This document shows, piece by piece, positions 7,083 to 13,640 of a stretch of DNA of 15,185 nt. Made by a program: the position numbers and the translations under genes. Each line of letters begins with the position of its first letter. Position 1 is the first letter of the stretch. Below the pieces are notes generated by a model. It saw only the letters and a list, made by a program, of their open reading frames with translations. It did not search any database and was not told the origin of the DNA. This DNA comes from an uncultured Acidimicrobiaceae bacterium (GTDB lineage Bacteria > Actinomycetota > Acidimicrobiia > Acidimicrobiales > RAAP-2): NCBI GenBank assembly GCA_937894805.1, contig CALAYR010000164.1, forward strand, positions 1 through 15,185. The letters run 5' to 3'.

Positions 7083-8018
7083 ATGCCGATTCATCCCATG
7101 CTGGAACCAGTCCTCGCTTACATGCGAGACAACCCCGGCCCCAATCCAATCGACTTGCCTCTAAGCGAAGTGCGTGCCAATCACTTGGCTACGTCTCTCG
7201 CGACCGACAGCACGCCCCCCGAGATGGAGGGCGTTACCGACATCATTATTCCCACGCGCGAAGGAATGGTCGAAGCTCGGGTCTACGTGCCGAGGGGAGT
7301 GCGCGGTAACGCCATCGGTATTTACTTCCACGGTGGCGGGTTCGTGCTCGGCACCCTGGACTCGTACGACACGTTGGCTCGACGACTTGCCGATGCGTCG
7401 GGAATTTCTGTGATCTCGGTGGCTTATCGACTAGCTCCCGAACACCCCTTCCCTGCGGCCATTCACGACGGCGAAGATGCCGTTCGCTGGGTTGCCGAGC
7501 ACCGCGAACAGTTTGGTGCCCCTGATGCCGGACTGCTTGTGCTGGGAGACTCGGCCGGAGGCTGCATCGCCGCGGTGGTGGCCAATGTCGTCACCCCTGA
7601 AATTCCGTTGATTGGCCAAGTGCTGCTCTATCCAACGTTGGGTCCCGAAGTCCTCACGGAGAGCAGTCACAACTACGGCACGGGATACTTCCTCGAGATG
7701 GATCACCTACGACACAACTACGCGATGTACCTCCAGGGTTGGACAGACCACACCGACCCCAGGGTCACGCCGCTACTTGCTGAAGATCTGTCGGCGAGCC
7801 CCACGGCCATAGTCGTCGTCGCTGAGTGTGATCCTCTTCGCGATGAGGGCGTCAACTACGCGGGCCTGCTTGAGCACTTCAGCGTCAACGTTGACTTGCT
7901 CGAAGCCAAGGGCATGCCCCACTCCTTCTTTAAGTTGGGCGGCCTCGTGCCCGATGCCCTCGAGGAGATGGCCGATCTCGGCGTCCATATTCGCAAACTT
8001 ATTGAGAGGTCAAAGTGA
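7083..8018 (+). CDS. Alpha/beta-hydrolase esterase, hormone-sensitive-lipase family
   Basis: The 311-residue protein is an HSL-family (family IV) carboxylesterase that hydrolyses acyl or small ester bonds. The oxyanion-hole motif HGGG is at 83-86 in YFHGGGFVLG. The nucleophile is Ser157 in GDSAGG, and the acid and base are Asp250 in AECDPLRDEG and His280 in GMPHSFF. VAYRLAPEHPFPA (113-125) is another family signature. Length is normal. No signal peptide or membrane anchor is seen, so it is cytoplasmic. A strong AGGAGG (7074-7079) sits 3 nt before the ATG, and TAGGCT (7057-7062) could be its -10. Its TGA overlaps the GTG of the sulfatase-like gene, so the two should be co-translated. Its natural ester is unknown; the neighbours suggest a sugar- or phosphate-containing lipid or ester, as inference. 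Confidence 0.93.
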   Translation: MPIHPMLEPVLAYMRDNPGPNPIDLPLSEVRANHLATSLATDSTPPEMEGVTDIIIPTREGMVEARVYVPRGVRGNAIGIYFHGGGFVLGTLDSYDTLARRLADASGISVISVAYRLAPEHPFPAAIHDGEDAVRWVAEHREQFGAPDAGLLVLGDSAGGCIAAVVANVVTPEIPLIGQVLLYPTLGPEVLTESSHNYGTGYFLEMDHLRHNYAMYLQGWTDHTDPRVTPLLAEDLSASPTAIVVVAECDPLRDEGVNYAGLLEHFSVNVDLLEAKGMPHSFFKLGGLVPDALEEMADLGVHIRKLIERSK

Positions 8019-9460
8019 AGAATGTTCTTTTCATAACGTTGGACCAGTTTCGCGGTGACGCACTGTCATCGATGGGCCACCCCTTTATCAAGACGCCGGT
8101 GCTTGACGCCCTGGCTCAACGGGGTTTCCAGCTCCGACGGCACTACTCGCAGTCCGCTCCCTGTTCCCCGGGACGGGCCGCGCTCTACACCGGCACGTAT
8201 CAGATGAACAATCGCGTGGTCGCTAACGGCACGCCGCACCCGTCGAACTTTGACAACGTAGCCTACGCCGCCCGACGCGCCGGTTACGACCCCTTTCTCT
8301 TCGGCTACACCGACCAGGGTCTCAATCCCCGAGCGGCCGTCGACGAAGATGACGTCCGCCTTTCGTACTACGACGGCATCCTGCCGGGGTTTTCTGTGGG
8401 CTGTTACCTGCCCGAAGACCAGGGCGCCTGGTGCCGTTGGCTCCAGCAACTCGGCTACGACGTACCCGTGGGCTACGCGGCCCTGCGCGGCGAATCGGAT
8501 CGTCCGGCCGACGTTTCGTTGTCGGCATTTTTGACCAATCAATTCCTTGACTGGTTGCCAAAGCAGGAGAGTGGTTGGTTCGCTCACTTGAGTTACCTGC
8601 GTCCCCACCCGCCCTACGCGGCGGCCGGGGAGTTCTCCAAGCGCTTCCACCCCGACGACGTCGACCTGCCGATTTCGGCCGTCGAAGAGTCGATGCGACA
8701 CCCACTGCACGCACTCGCTATGGCTAACGAGGCCTCGGCCTCGCCGTCGGACGAAGGAGATCTCCGCCACCTTCGGGCTCAGTACTTCGGCATGGTCGAA
8801 GAGGTCGACTCCCAGCTCGGGCGCGTTATCGACGCCATCACGGCACGGGGGGAGTTGGATCAAACGCTGATTGTGGTGACGGCCGATCACGGCGAGCAGC
8901 TCGGTGATCACGGACTTCTCGAAAAGCTGGCCTTCTATCCCCAGAGTTACAACATCCTGGGCATCTGGTGCGACCCCACGTTGGGGTCGGGCGTCATCGA
9001 TCAGTTCACGGAAAACGTCGACCTGCTCCCAACGCTCTGCGAAGCCATGGACATTGCGATTCCTCGCCAATGCGACGGTCGTTCGCTCGTGCCGCTCTTC
9101 AATGGCACGGCCAAAGAGTGGCGTAGCGCCGCGCACTACGAATGGGACTGGCGCTACTTCTTTATCGGTAGCCGTACGCCGCAGTGGAGTGAGAACCGCC
9201 TGCTCTCCCGACAGAACCTCGCCGTCTCGGTGGGGGAGGACCTGGCCTACGTCCAGTTTGGCGATGGCTCCTATAAGGCCTTTGACCTCGTCGCTGATCC
9301 CACGTGGCGTACCGAGTGTCTCGACGCCGATCGAGTGCTTAAGGGAGCCCAAGAACTCCTGGTGTGGCGACAAGAGCACCTTCGTCGCGACGAGACCGAC
9401 ATGTTGCTCGTTCCTTCACGGGCGGGACACTGGCCCGAGATTGGCTTAGCGCGGGCCTAA
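8015..9460 (+). CDS. Sulfatase-superfamily hydrolase, phosphonate monoester hydrolase-like
   Basis: The 481-residue protein belongs to the formylglycine-dependent sulfatase part of the alkaline phosphatase superfamily. The modification motif CxPxR is CSPGR, with Cys50 expected to become formylglycine. Metal and active-site residues visible are Asp10 in ITLDQFRGD, His198 in LRPHPP, Asp291 and His292 in TADHGEQLGDHG, and Lys304 in LLEK. The Asp-Gln pair in LDQ, rather than Asp-Asp, plus MNNR, GYDP, CDGRSLVP and HYEWDWR, match rhizobial/Burkholderia phosphonate monoester hydrolases (PMH) as I recall them, so a phosphodiester, phosphonate monoester or sulfate ester are all possible substrates. 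No signal peptide is present, unlike most secreted sulfatases. The start is GTG at 8015 with GAGAGGT upstream, overlapping the esterase stop by 4 bp. The 3' end overlaps the convergent tetR-family gene by 15 bp. No formylglycine-generating enzyme is in the window. Confidence 0.9.
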   Translation: MKNVLFITLDQFRGDALSSMGHPFIKTPVLDALAQRGFQLRRHYSQSAPCSPGRAALYTGTYQMNNRVVANGTPHPSNFDNVAYAARRAGYDPFLFGYTDQGLNPRAAVDEDDVRLSYYDGILPGFSVGCYLPEDQGAWCRWLQQLGYDVPVGYAALRGESDRPADVSLSAFLTNQFLDWLPKQESGWFAHLSYLRPHPPYAAAGEFSKRFHPDDVDLPISAVEESMRHPLHALAMANEASASPSDEGDLRHLRAQYFGMVEEVDSQLGRVIDAITARGELDQTLIVVTADHGEQLGDHGLLEKLAFYPQSYNILGIWCDPTLGSGVIDQFTENVDLLPTLCEAMDIAIPRQCDGRSLVPLFNGTAKEWRSAAHYEWDWRYFFIGSRTPQWSENRLLSRQNLAVSVGEDLAYVQFGDGSYKAFDLVADPTWRTECLDADRVLKGAQELLVWRQEHLRRDETDMLLVPSRAGHWPEIGLARA

Positions 9461-10039
9461 CCCGTAGAGCAGATCATCGAGCAACTTGCGGTAGGCCTCT
9501 TCAGGTCGAGGAGCAAAGTTAATCGTGAACAGTTCGAGCGACACGTAGCCGTGTACGTTCGACCAGATCTGCTGGGCGATTTCGAGTGGTTCACCGGCGC
9601 GGATAATTCCCTGTTCTTGCATCATGGTGATGTGGCCAACGAGGACTTGAATACTGCGACCCATGGAGATGGCCGTTTCGGTGGAGGGTTCGTATCCAGT
9701 GACACTCTGCATGAACATCAGCTGATACAGGCGGGGATTGGCGTGCGCGAATGCGCGGTAGGCCAGCCCGGCGTCAGTGAGTCGGTCCTTGATGCCGTGA
9801 CCCTTCACGGGTTGATCGAGGGCGATGGCAAACCGGTCGTGCCCTTGTCGCACCAGGGCGTCGACCACGTCGAGCTTGCCACCGAAGTGGTTGTAGAGGC
9901 CCATGGGGGCGACCCCGGCCTTGCGGGCAATCTCGCGCACCGTTAGGGCTTCGACGCCGTGGTCTTCCAGGAGGGCGAGGGCGGCCGTAATAACTAAATC
10001 TTCGATCTGAGCCGAGGAGGTTCGTTGTCGCAGTGCCAT
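9446..10039 (-). CDS. TetR-family transcriptional regulator (WHG-type C-terminal domain)
   Basis: This 197-residue protein has the TetR layout. The N-terminal DNA-binding domain has its helix-turn-helix around 33-52 (TVREIARKAGVAPMGLYNHF). The helical ligand-binding domain contains IWSNVHGYVSLEL (158-170), the signature of the WHG-containing C-terminal family. It is probably a ligand-relieved repressor. It is transcribed divergently from the MFS exporter, and a 37-bp inverted repeat fills most of the gap, so it likely represses the exporter and itself. There is no Shine-Dalgarno sequence. On the minus strand TACACT (10052-10047) lies 7 nt before the ATG, which fits a leaderless start, and this box overlaps the left arm of the repeat. 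The 3' end overlaps the sulfatase-like gene by 15 bp. The inducer is unknown. Confidence 0.93.
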   Translation of the reverse strand: MALRQRTSSAQIEDLVITAALALLEDHGVEALTVREIARKAGVAPMGLYNHFGGKLDVVDALVRQGHDRFAIALDQPVKGHGIKDRLTDAGLAYRAFAHANPRLYQLMFMQSVTGYEPSTETAISMGRSIQVLVGHITMMQEQGIIRAGEPLEIAQQIWSNVHGYVSLELFTINFAPRPEEAYRKLLDDLLYGLGPR

Positions 10040-10050
10040 GTACGTAAGTG

Positions 10051-10087
10051 TAGAACACCGTGCTACTATTTATGGCACGTTGTTCTA
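10051..10087. promoter_or_regulatory. Inverted-repeat operator candidate for the TetR regulator
   Basis: The arms TAGAACACCGTGC (10051-10063) and GCACGTTGTTCTA (10075-10087) are inverted copies matching at 12 of 13 positions, separated by the 11-bp AT-rich spacer TACTATTTATG. The spacer holds TACTAT (10064-10069), a good -10 for the exporter gene. The left arm overlaps TACACT, the likely -10 of the tetR-family gene. A bound TetR dimer, or a pair of dimers, would therefore block both promoters. Confidence 0.75.
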
Positions 10088-10098
10088 AAAGGAGTCTC

Positions 10099-11631
10099 AT
10101 GTCCGAAAAGAAGCCCCACAAGTGGCTCGTACTCGCCGTTCTCTGTCTCTCGGTCTTTTTGGTCGTGGTCGATAACACGATTGTTAACGTCGCTCTCCCG
10201 TCGTTGTCGGCGCAGCTCCACGCCTCCAACTCCGCATTGCAGTGGATTGTTGACGCCTACTCACTCCCGTTCGCCGGACTCTTGCTGGCCGGTGGTGGTC
10301 TCTCTGACCGCCTGGGTCGCAAGAAGGTCATGCAGGTGGGGCTCGTATTCTTCGCCATCTTTAGTGCCATGGCGGCCTGGTCAAATAGCAGCGCCCAGTT
10401 GATCACGATGCGATCACTGATGGGTCTGGCTGCAGCCTTCATCTTTCCGGCCACACTCTCCATTCTCACTATCACCTTCACCGACGCTCGTGACCGGGCT
10501 AAGGCCTACGGCATCTGGGGCGCAACATCAGGTCTCGCCGTGGCCTTCGGCCCACTGACCGGAGGCGCTCTGATTGAGCACTTTTGGTGGGGTTCGGTCT
10601 TCTTGGTGAACTTGCCACTCGTGGCCCTCACCATCGTGGCCGGTCAGCTCGTTATCCCTGAATCCAAGAGCGAGTTCAAGCGTCGCTTTGACTTCACCGG
10701 CCTCTTCTTTGGTAGCGCCGGAATCACACTCTTGGTGCTCGCCATCATTGAGGGTCCGACGTGGGGCTGGCGCAGTGCGACCACCCTTTCCCTTTTTGCC
10801 ACTGCGGTGATCCTCTTCACGGGGTTTGTTCTGTGGGAGCGCCGTCGCCCCGAGCCATTGCTCGATGTACGCGTCTTTAGTAAGCCGGCCTTCTCGGCCG
10901 GTGCCGTCTCAATTGCTACGTCCTTCTTTTGTCTCTTTGGATTCATCTTCTTGGTGACCCAGTACTTCCAGCTCGTGCGGGGCTACTCGGCCTTCTCGGC
11001 CGGTGCCCACACCTTGCCCTTTGCGATTACCTCCATGATCATGACGCCCTTGGGCGCACTGTTGGCTCTCAAGATTGGAACGCGTACCGTCGTGGGATCA
11101 GGGCTCGTGATCATGTCACTCGGACTCGCCTGGATGGCCGTACAGGGCGCGGAGTCGGCCTTCTTCGGTCCCGTTATGGGCAGCATGATTGTGCTTGCCA
11201 CTGGCTTCTCGCTCATCACCGCTCCTTCGACGGCCGCCGTGATGGGCTCATTGAGTCCTGAGCAGATTGGTGCCGGTTCGGCCGTGAACAACGTGACTCG
11301 TGAGCTCGGAGGAACTCTGGGTGTGGCCGTTGTCGGTTCGACATTCAGTTCCGTGTTCGGCCCACAAATCATTCAGACCTTTAGCCAGTACGTGCCGCGT
11401 GAGATTGCCGTGAAGGCGAGTGAGTCAATGCAGGGTGCGTTGGGAACTGCTCAGGCGTTGCCGGCACAGATTTCCGCCACCCTCCATCCGCAAATTGTGG
11501 AGAGCTTCATGAGCGGATTTCATAGGGGTTGTTTCGTGGCGGCCGGCGTGGCGCTGGCATTGAGCATCTTGGCCTTCACGCTCCTGCCGAGCAAGGCCGA
11601 CCAGCCACCCGTCGCAATGGTCGCCCATTAG
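10099..11631 (+). CDS. MFS exporter, DHA2 family (14-TM drug:H+ antiporter type)
   Basis: The 510-residue protein is an EmrB/QacA-type proton-driven exporter of the cytoplasmic membrane. Visible family motifs are VVDNTIVNVALP with Asp25 in TM1 (motif D1), GGGLSDRLGRKKV (65-77, motif A after TM2), and GPLTGGALIE (151-160, motif C of antiporters). Strongly hydrophobic segments along the chain, plus SAVNNVTRELGGTLGVAV (394-411) in the second half, fit 14 helices. The start is ATG 10099, with AAAAGGAG (10087-10094) 4 nt upstream. An in-frame GTG at 10060 lies inside the operator and is rejected. It is divergent from the TetR regulator and probably induced by an exported compound, whose identity cannot be inferred. 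Confidence 0.93.
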   Translation: MSEKKPHKWLVLAVLCLSVFLVVVDNTIVNVALPSLSAQLHASNSALQWIVDAYSLPFAGLLLAGGGLSDRLGRKKVMQVGLVFFAIFSAMAAWSNSSAQLITMRSLMGLAAAFIFPATLSILTITFTDARDRAKAYGIWGATSGLAVAFGPLTGGALIEHFWWGSVFLVNLPLVALTIVAGQLVIPESKSEFKRRFDFTGLFFGSAGITLLVLAIIEGPTWGWRSATTLSLFATAVILFTGFVLWERRRPEPLLDVRVFSKPAFSAGAVSIATSFFCLFGFIFLVTQYFQLVRGYSAFSAGAHTLPFAITSMIMTPLGALLALKIGTRTVVGSGLVIMSLGLAWMAVQGAESAFFGPVMGSMIVLATGFSLITAPSTAAVMGSLSPEQIGAGSAVNNVTRELGGTLGVAVVGSTFSSVFGPQIIQTFSQYVPREIAVKASESMQGALGTAQALPAQISATLHPQIVESFMSGFHRGCFVAAGVALALSILAFTLLPSKADQPPVAMVAH

Positions 11632-11632
11632 G

Positions 11633-11661
11633 TTGCAATTTCCTACGAGAGGGTGCAAAAT
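11633..11661 (+). promoter_or_regulatory. Possible promoter of the amino-acid ABC importer operon
   Basis: TTGCAA (11633-11638, 4 of 6 to TTGACA), a 17-bp spacer and CAAAAT (11656-11661, 4 of 6 to TATAAT) lie in the 70-bp gap after the exporter gene. The two elements overlap short inverted copies TTGCA (11633-11637) and TGCAA (11654-11658), which may mark a regulator site. A small hairpin TCTCG-TTGT-CGAGA follows (11670-11683). This is weak evidence. Confidence 0.3.
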
Positions 11662-11701
11662 GTCTCAATCTCGTTGTCGAGACTTACCTAAGGAGATCGT
11701 C

Positions 11702-12589
11702 ATGATCACGAAGTTCCCCAGCGCCTTGCGCGTTTCCGCGGTTGGCGCGCTTGTGGCGTCACTCGCTCTCACGGGTGCCACCACGGCCTTGGCCGCAAGC
11801 CCCAAGGCGAAGAAGGACTCCGCTTCGGCAGCCCTCGTGCCCGCGAAGTACAAGTCGGGCCTCAAGGTCGCCACGGATGCTAGCTATCCACCAGACGAAT
11901 TCGTTAACGCGGCTGGAAAGATTGTCGGCTTTGACGTTGAACTTATTAACGCTATCGGTGTGACGCTGGGTGTCAAGGTCACCACGCAGAACGTGACCTT
12001 CGACAACATCATCCCTGGTATCAAGTCGGGCAAGTACGCCGTCGGCAACTCCTCCTTTACCGACACCAAGGACCGTCAAAAGAGCGTCAACTTCGTCGAC
12101 TACTTCAAGGCGGGCCAGGCCTTCTACACCAAGTCATCTACGACGTCAGCACCCAAGACACTGGCTGATCTCTGTGGTTCTTCCGTGGCCGTAGAGTCCG
12201 GCACCACTCAAGAGACCACCGCCAAGGAACAAAATGCGAAGTGCACCGGCGGGAAGACCATTCGTATCTCCTCATTCTCTACGCAGACTGAAGCCGACTT
12301 GGCCGTGAAGTCAGGGCGCGCCGTCGTTGGTTTTGCCGACTCGCAGGTGGCTGGTTACATCGTGGCCCAGTCCAAGGGTGCCCTCAAGCTTTCCGGTCGA
12401 CCCTTTGGTGTGGCCCCATACGGAATTGCCACCGCTCGTACGACCGACGGCAAGCAGTTGGCTCTCGCCATTCAGTCCGCCATCCGCGTCTTGATTGACA
12501 ACGGTGTCTACAACAAGATCCTCGCAAAGTATGGCGAGACTTCGGGCGCGATGAAGAAGTCCGAGATTGTTCTCAACGGCGGTAAATAA
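11702..12589 (+). CDS. Polar amino-acid ABC transporter substrate-binding protein
   Basis: The 295-residue protein is a family 3 extracellular solute-binding protein that captures a polar amino acid outside the membrane for the permease encoded next. A signal peptide (about residues 1-31) has a long hydrophobic core and an ALA cleavage site before ASPKAKK. The mature part starts its first lobe at LKVATDASYPPDEF. The ligand's carboxylate would be held by Arg125 in SSFTDTKDR and its amino group by Asp213 in FADSQ. Cys158 and Cys181 could form the disulfide known from relatives. Instead of a lipobox cysteine the sequence reads LTGA (23-26), so no lipid anchor is visible. AAGGAG (11690-11695) lies 6 nt before the ATG. 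An upstream in-frame TTG at 11633 is not used. The ligand, such as glutamine, glutamate, arginine or cystine, is not decidable. Confidence 0.92.
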   Translation: MITKFPSALRVSAVGALVASLALTGATTALAASPKAKKDSASAALVPAKYKSGLKVATDASYPPDEFVNAAGKIVGFDVELINAIGVTLGVKVTTQNVTFDNIIPGIKSGKYAVGNSSFTDTKDRQKSVNFVDYFKAGQAFYTKSSTTSAPKTLADLCGSSVAVESGTTQETTAKEQNAKCTGGKTIRISSFSTQTEADLAVKSGRAVVGFADSQVAGYIVAQSKGALKLSGRPFGVAPYGIATARTTDGKQLALAIQSAIRVLIDNGVYNKILAKYGETSGAMKKSEIVLNGGK

Positions 12590-12594
12590 CACCT

Positions 12595-12608
12595 CTACGA
12601 AGTCGTAG
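12595..12608 (+). repeat. Inverted repeat / hairpin between binding-protein and permease genes
   Basis: CTACGA and TCGTAG (12595-12600 and 12603-12608) are perfect inverted arms with AG between them. As RNA they form a 5-bp stem with an AAGU loop, followed by UAAAACUUU. It starts 6 nt after the binding-protein stop. It may protect or partly terminate the upstream message so that the binding protein is made in excess. Confidence 0.45.
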
Positions 12609-12620
12609 TAAAACTTTCCT

Positions 12621-13640
12621 ATGACATCGAGCGGGGACGAGCCATTACGGGTCGTCCCCGTTCGTCATGTCGGGCGCTGGTTCGCCGGTGCGGGGGTCAT
12701 CGTGATTATCGCGATGATGATTCACACCTTCCTGTCCAAGATTCCAACCGGACAGAGGCTGTGTCACGTGGTCGCCTCGAGCGCGGACCACAAAGTGTTT
12801 CGCTGTGTTGACGAATTGCAGTGGCGTTTCTCTTGGGACGTCGTTGGCAAGTACGTAACGAGCGCCAACATCCTCAAGGGTCTCTTGATGACCTTGGCGC
12901 TCACGGGATTGACCATGGTCATCGGCGTTGTCCTCGGAGCCACCGTGGCGATAATGCGGCTTTCGCCGAGCCGGATTTTGGCCGCACCGGCCTGGCTCTT
13001 CACCTGGTTTTTTCGGGGTACACCGGTCTACGTACAGCTCTTGTTCTGGTTCAACATCGCGGCCATCTTTCCCACGATTGATTTTGGTATTCCCTTCGGC
13101 CCGTCACTGTGGCATATTGAGGCCGTCAATCTCTTTACACCCTTCACGGCGGCCCTGGTCGGCCTCGGGCTGAACGAGGGTGCCTATATGAGCGAGATCA
13201 TTCGCGGAGGCATTCTGGCCGTTGACGAAGGGCAGGTTGAAGCGGCGAACTCGGTGGGCCTTAGTCGCCTGCAGACGCTCCGCCTCGTCGTCTTGCCCCA
13301 GGCGATGCGGGTCATCATTCCCCCCACGGGTAACGAAGTTATCTCCATGCTTAAGACGTCATCGCTGGCGAGCGCGCTCGCGGTCGTAGAGCTCTTGAAG
13401 GCGGCCCAGAATGTGTACGCCAGCACCTACGAAGTCATTCCGCTGCTTATTGTCGCCTCAATCTGGTACTTGATTGTCACCACCATCCTCTCGATCGGAC
13501 AGTTCTACATTGAACGTCACTTCTCTAAGGGTTCGTTGCGGAATTTGCCAATGACGCCATGGGAACGGATTGTTCGAGACGCCCGGGGCGTTATCGGAAA
13601 GATGCGTACGCCCCGAGGGCTACGAGGAGTTCGAGTATGA
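12621..13640 (+). CDS. Polar amino-acid ABC transporter permease (HisM/GlnP type)
   Basis: The 339-residue membrane protein forms the import channel. The permease core (about 85-300) has the GlnP/HisM features: FRGTP (131-135), LNEGAYMSEIIRGGI (184-198), and the EAA coupling loop EAANSVGLSRLQTLRLVVLPQA (207-228), which docks on the ATPase. An extra helix at about 21-37 is followed by a roughly 45-residue external loop with Cys48 and Cys62, and a basic tail of about 40 residues follows the last helix, making it longer than the usual 220-240. Only one permease gene is present, so a homodimer is likely. The ATG has no Shine-Dalgarno sequence, but an in-frame stop (12609-12611) excludes an earlier start and the next start would lie within the first helix. 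The stop overlaps the ATPase start (ATGA). A stable hairpin lies within codons 4-14. Confidence 0.92.
   Translation: MTSSGDEPLRVVPVRHVGRWFAGAGVIVIIAMMIHTFLSKIPTGQRLCHVVASSADHKVFRCVDELQWRFSWDVVGKYVTSANILKGLLMTLALTGLTMVIGVVLGATVAIMRLSPSRILAAPAWLFTWFFRGTPVYVQLLFWFNIAAIFPTIDFGIPFGPSLWHIEAVNLFTPFTAALVGLGLNEGAYMSEIIRGGILAVDEGQVEAANSVGLSRLQTLRLVVLPQAMRVIIPPTGNEVISMLKTSSLASALAVVELLKAAQNVYASTYEVIPLLIVASIWYLIVTTILSIGQFYIERHFSKGSLRNLPMTPWERIVRDARGVIGKMRTPRGLRGVRV
12632..12660 (+). repeat. Stem-loop in the first codons of the permease gene
   Basis: CGGGGACGA (12632-12640) and TCGTCCCCG (12652-12660) are perfect 9-bp inverted arms around the loop GCCATTACGGG, whose CC and GG can pair further. It begins 11 nt after the start ATG. 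No T-tract follows, so it looks like a translation-limiting or RNA-stabilising structure rather than an intrinsic terminator. Confidence 0.6.

Noticed and set aside
8066..9379. A long minus-strand open frame opposite the sulfatase-like gene
   Set aside because: The plus strand carries an unmistakable sulfatase-family protein with all active-site motifs. The antisense translation has no recognisable domain and a composition expected from reading GC-biased codons backwards.
10060..10098. An upstream GTG start that would add 13 residues to the MFS exporter
   Set aside because: It lies inside the operator and next to the -10 box, while ATG 10099 has a strong AAGGAG at the right spacing.
11633..11701. 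An upstream TTG start that would lengthen the binding protein
   Set aside because: It would put a polar stretch before a good signal peptide, and the ATG at 11702 has its own AAGGAG.
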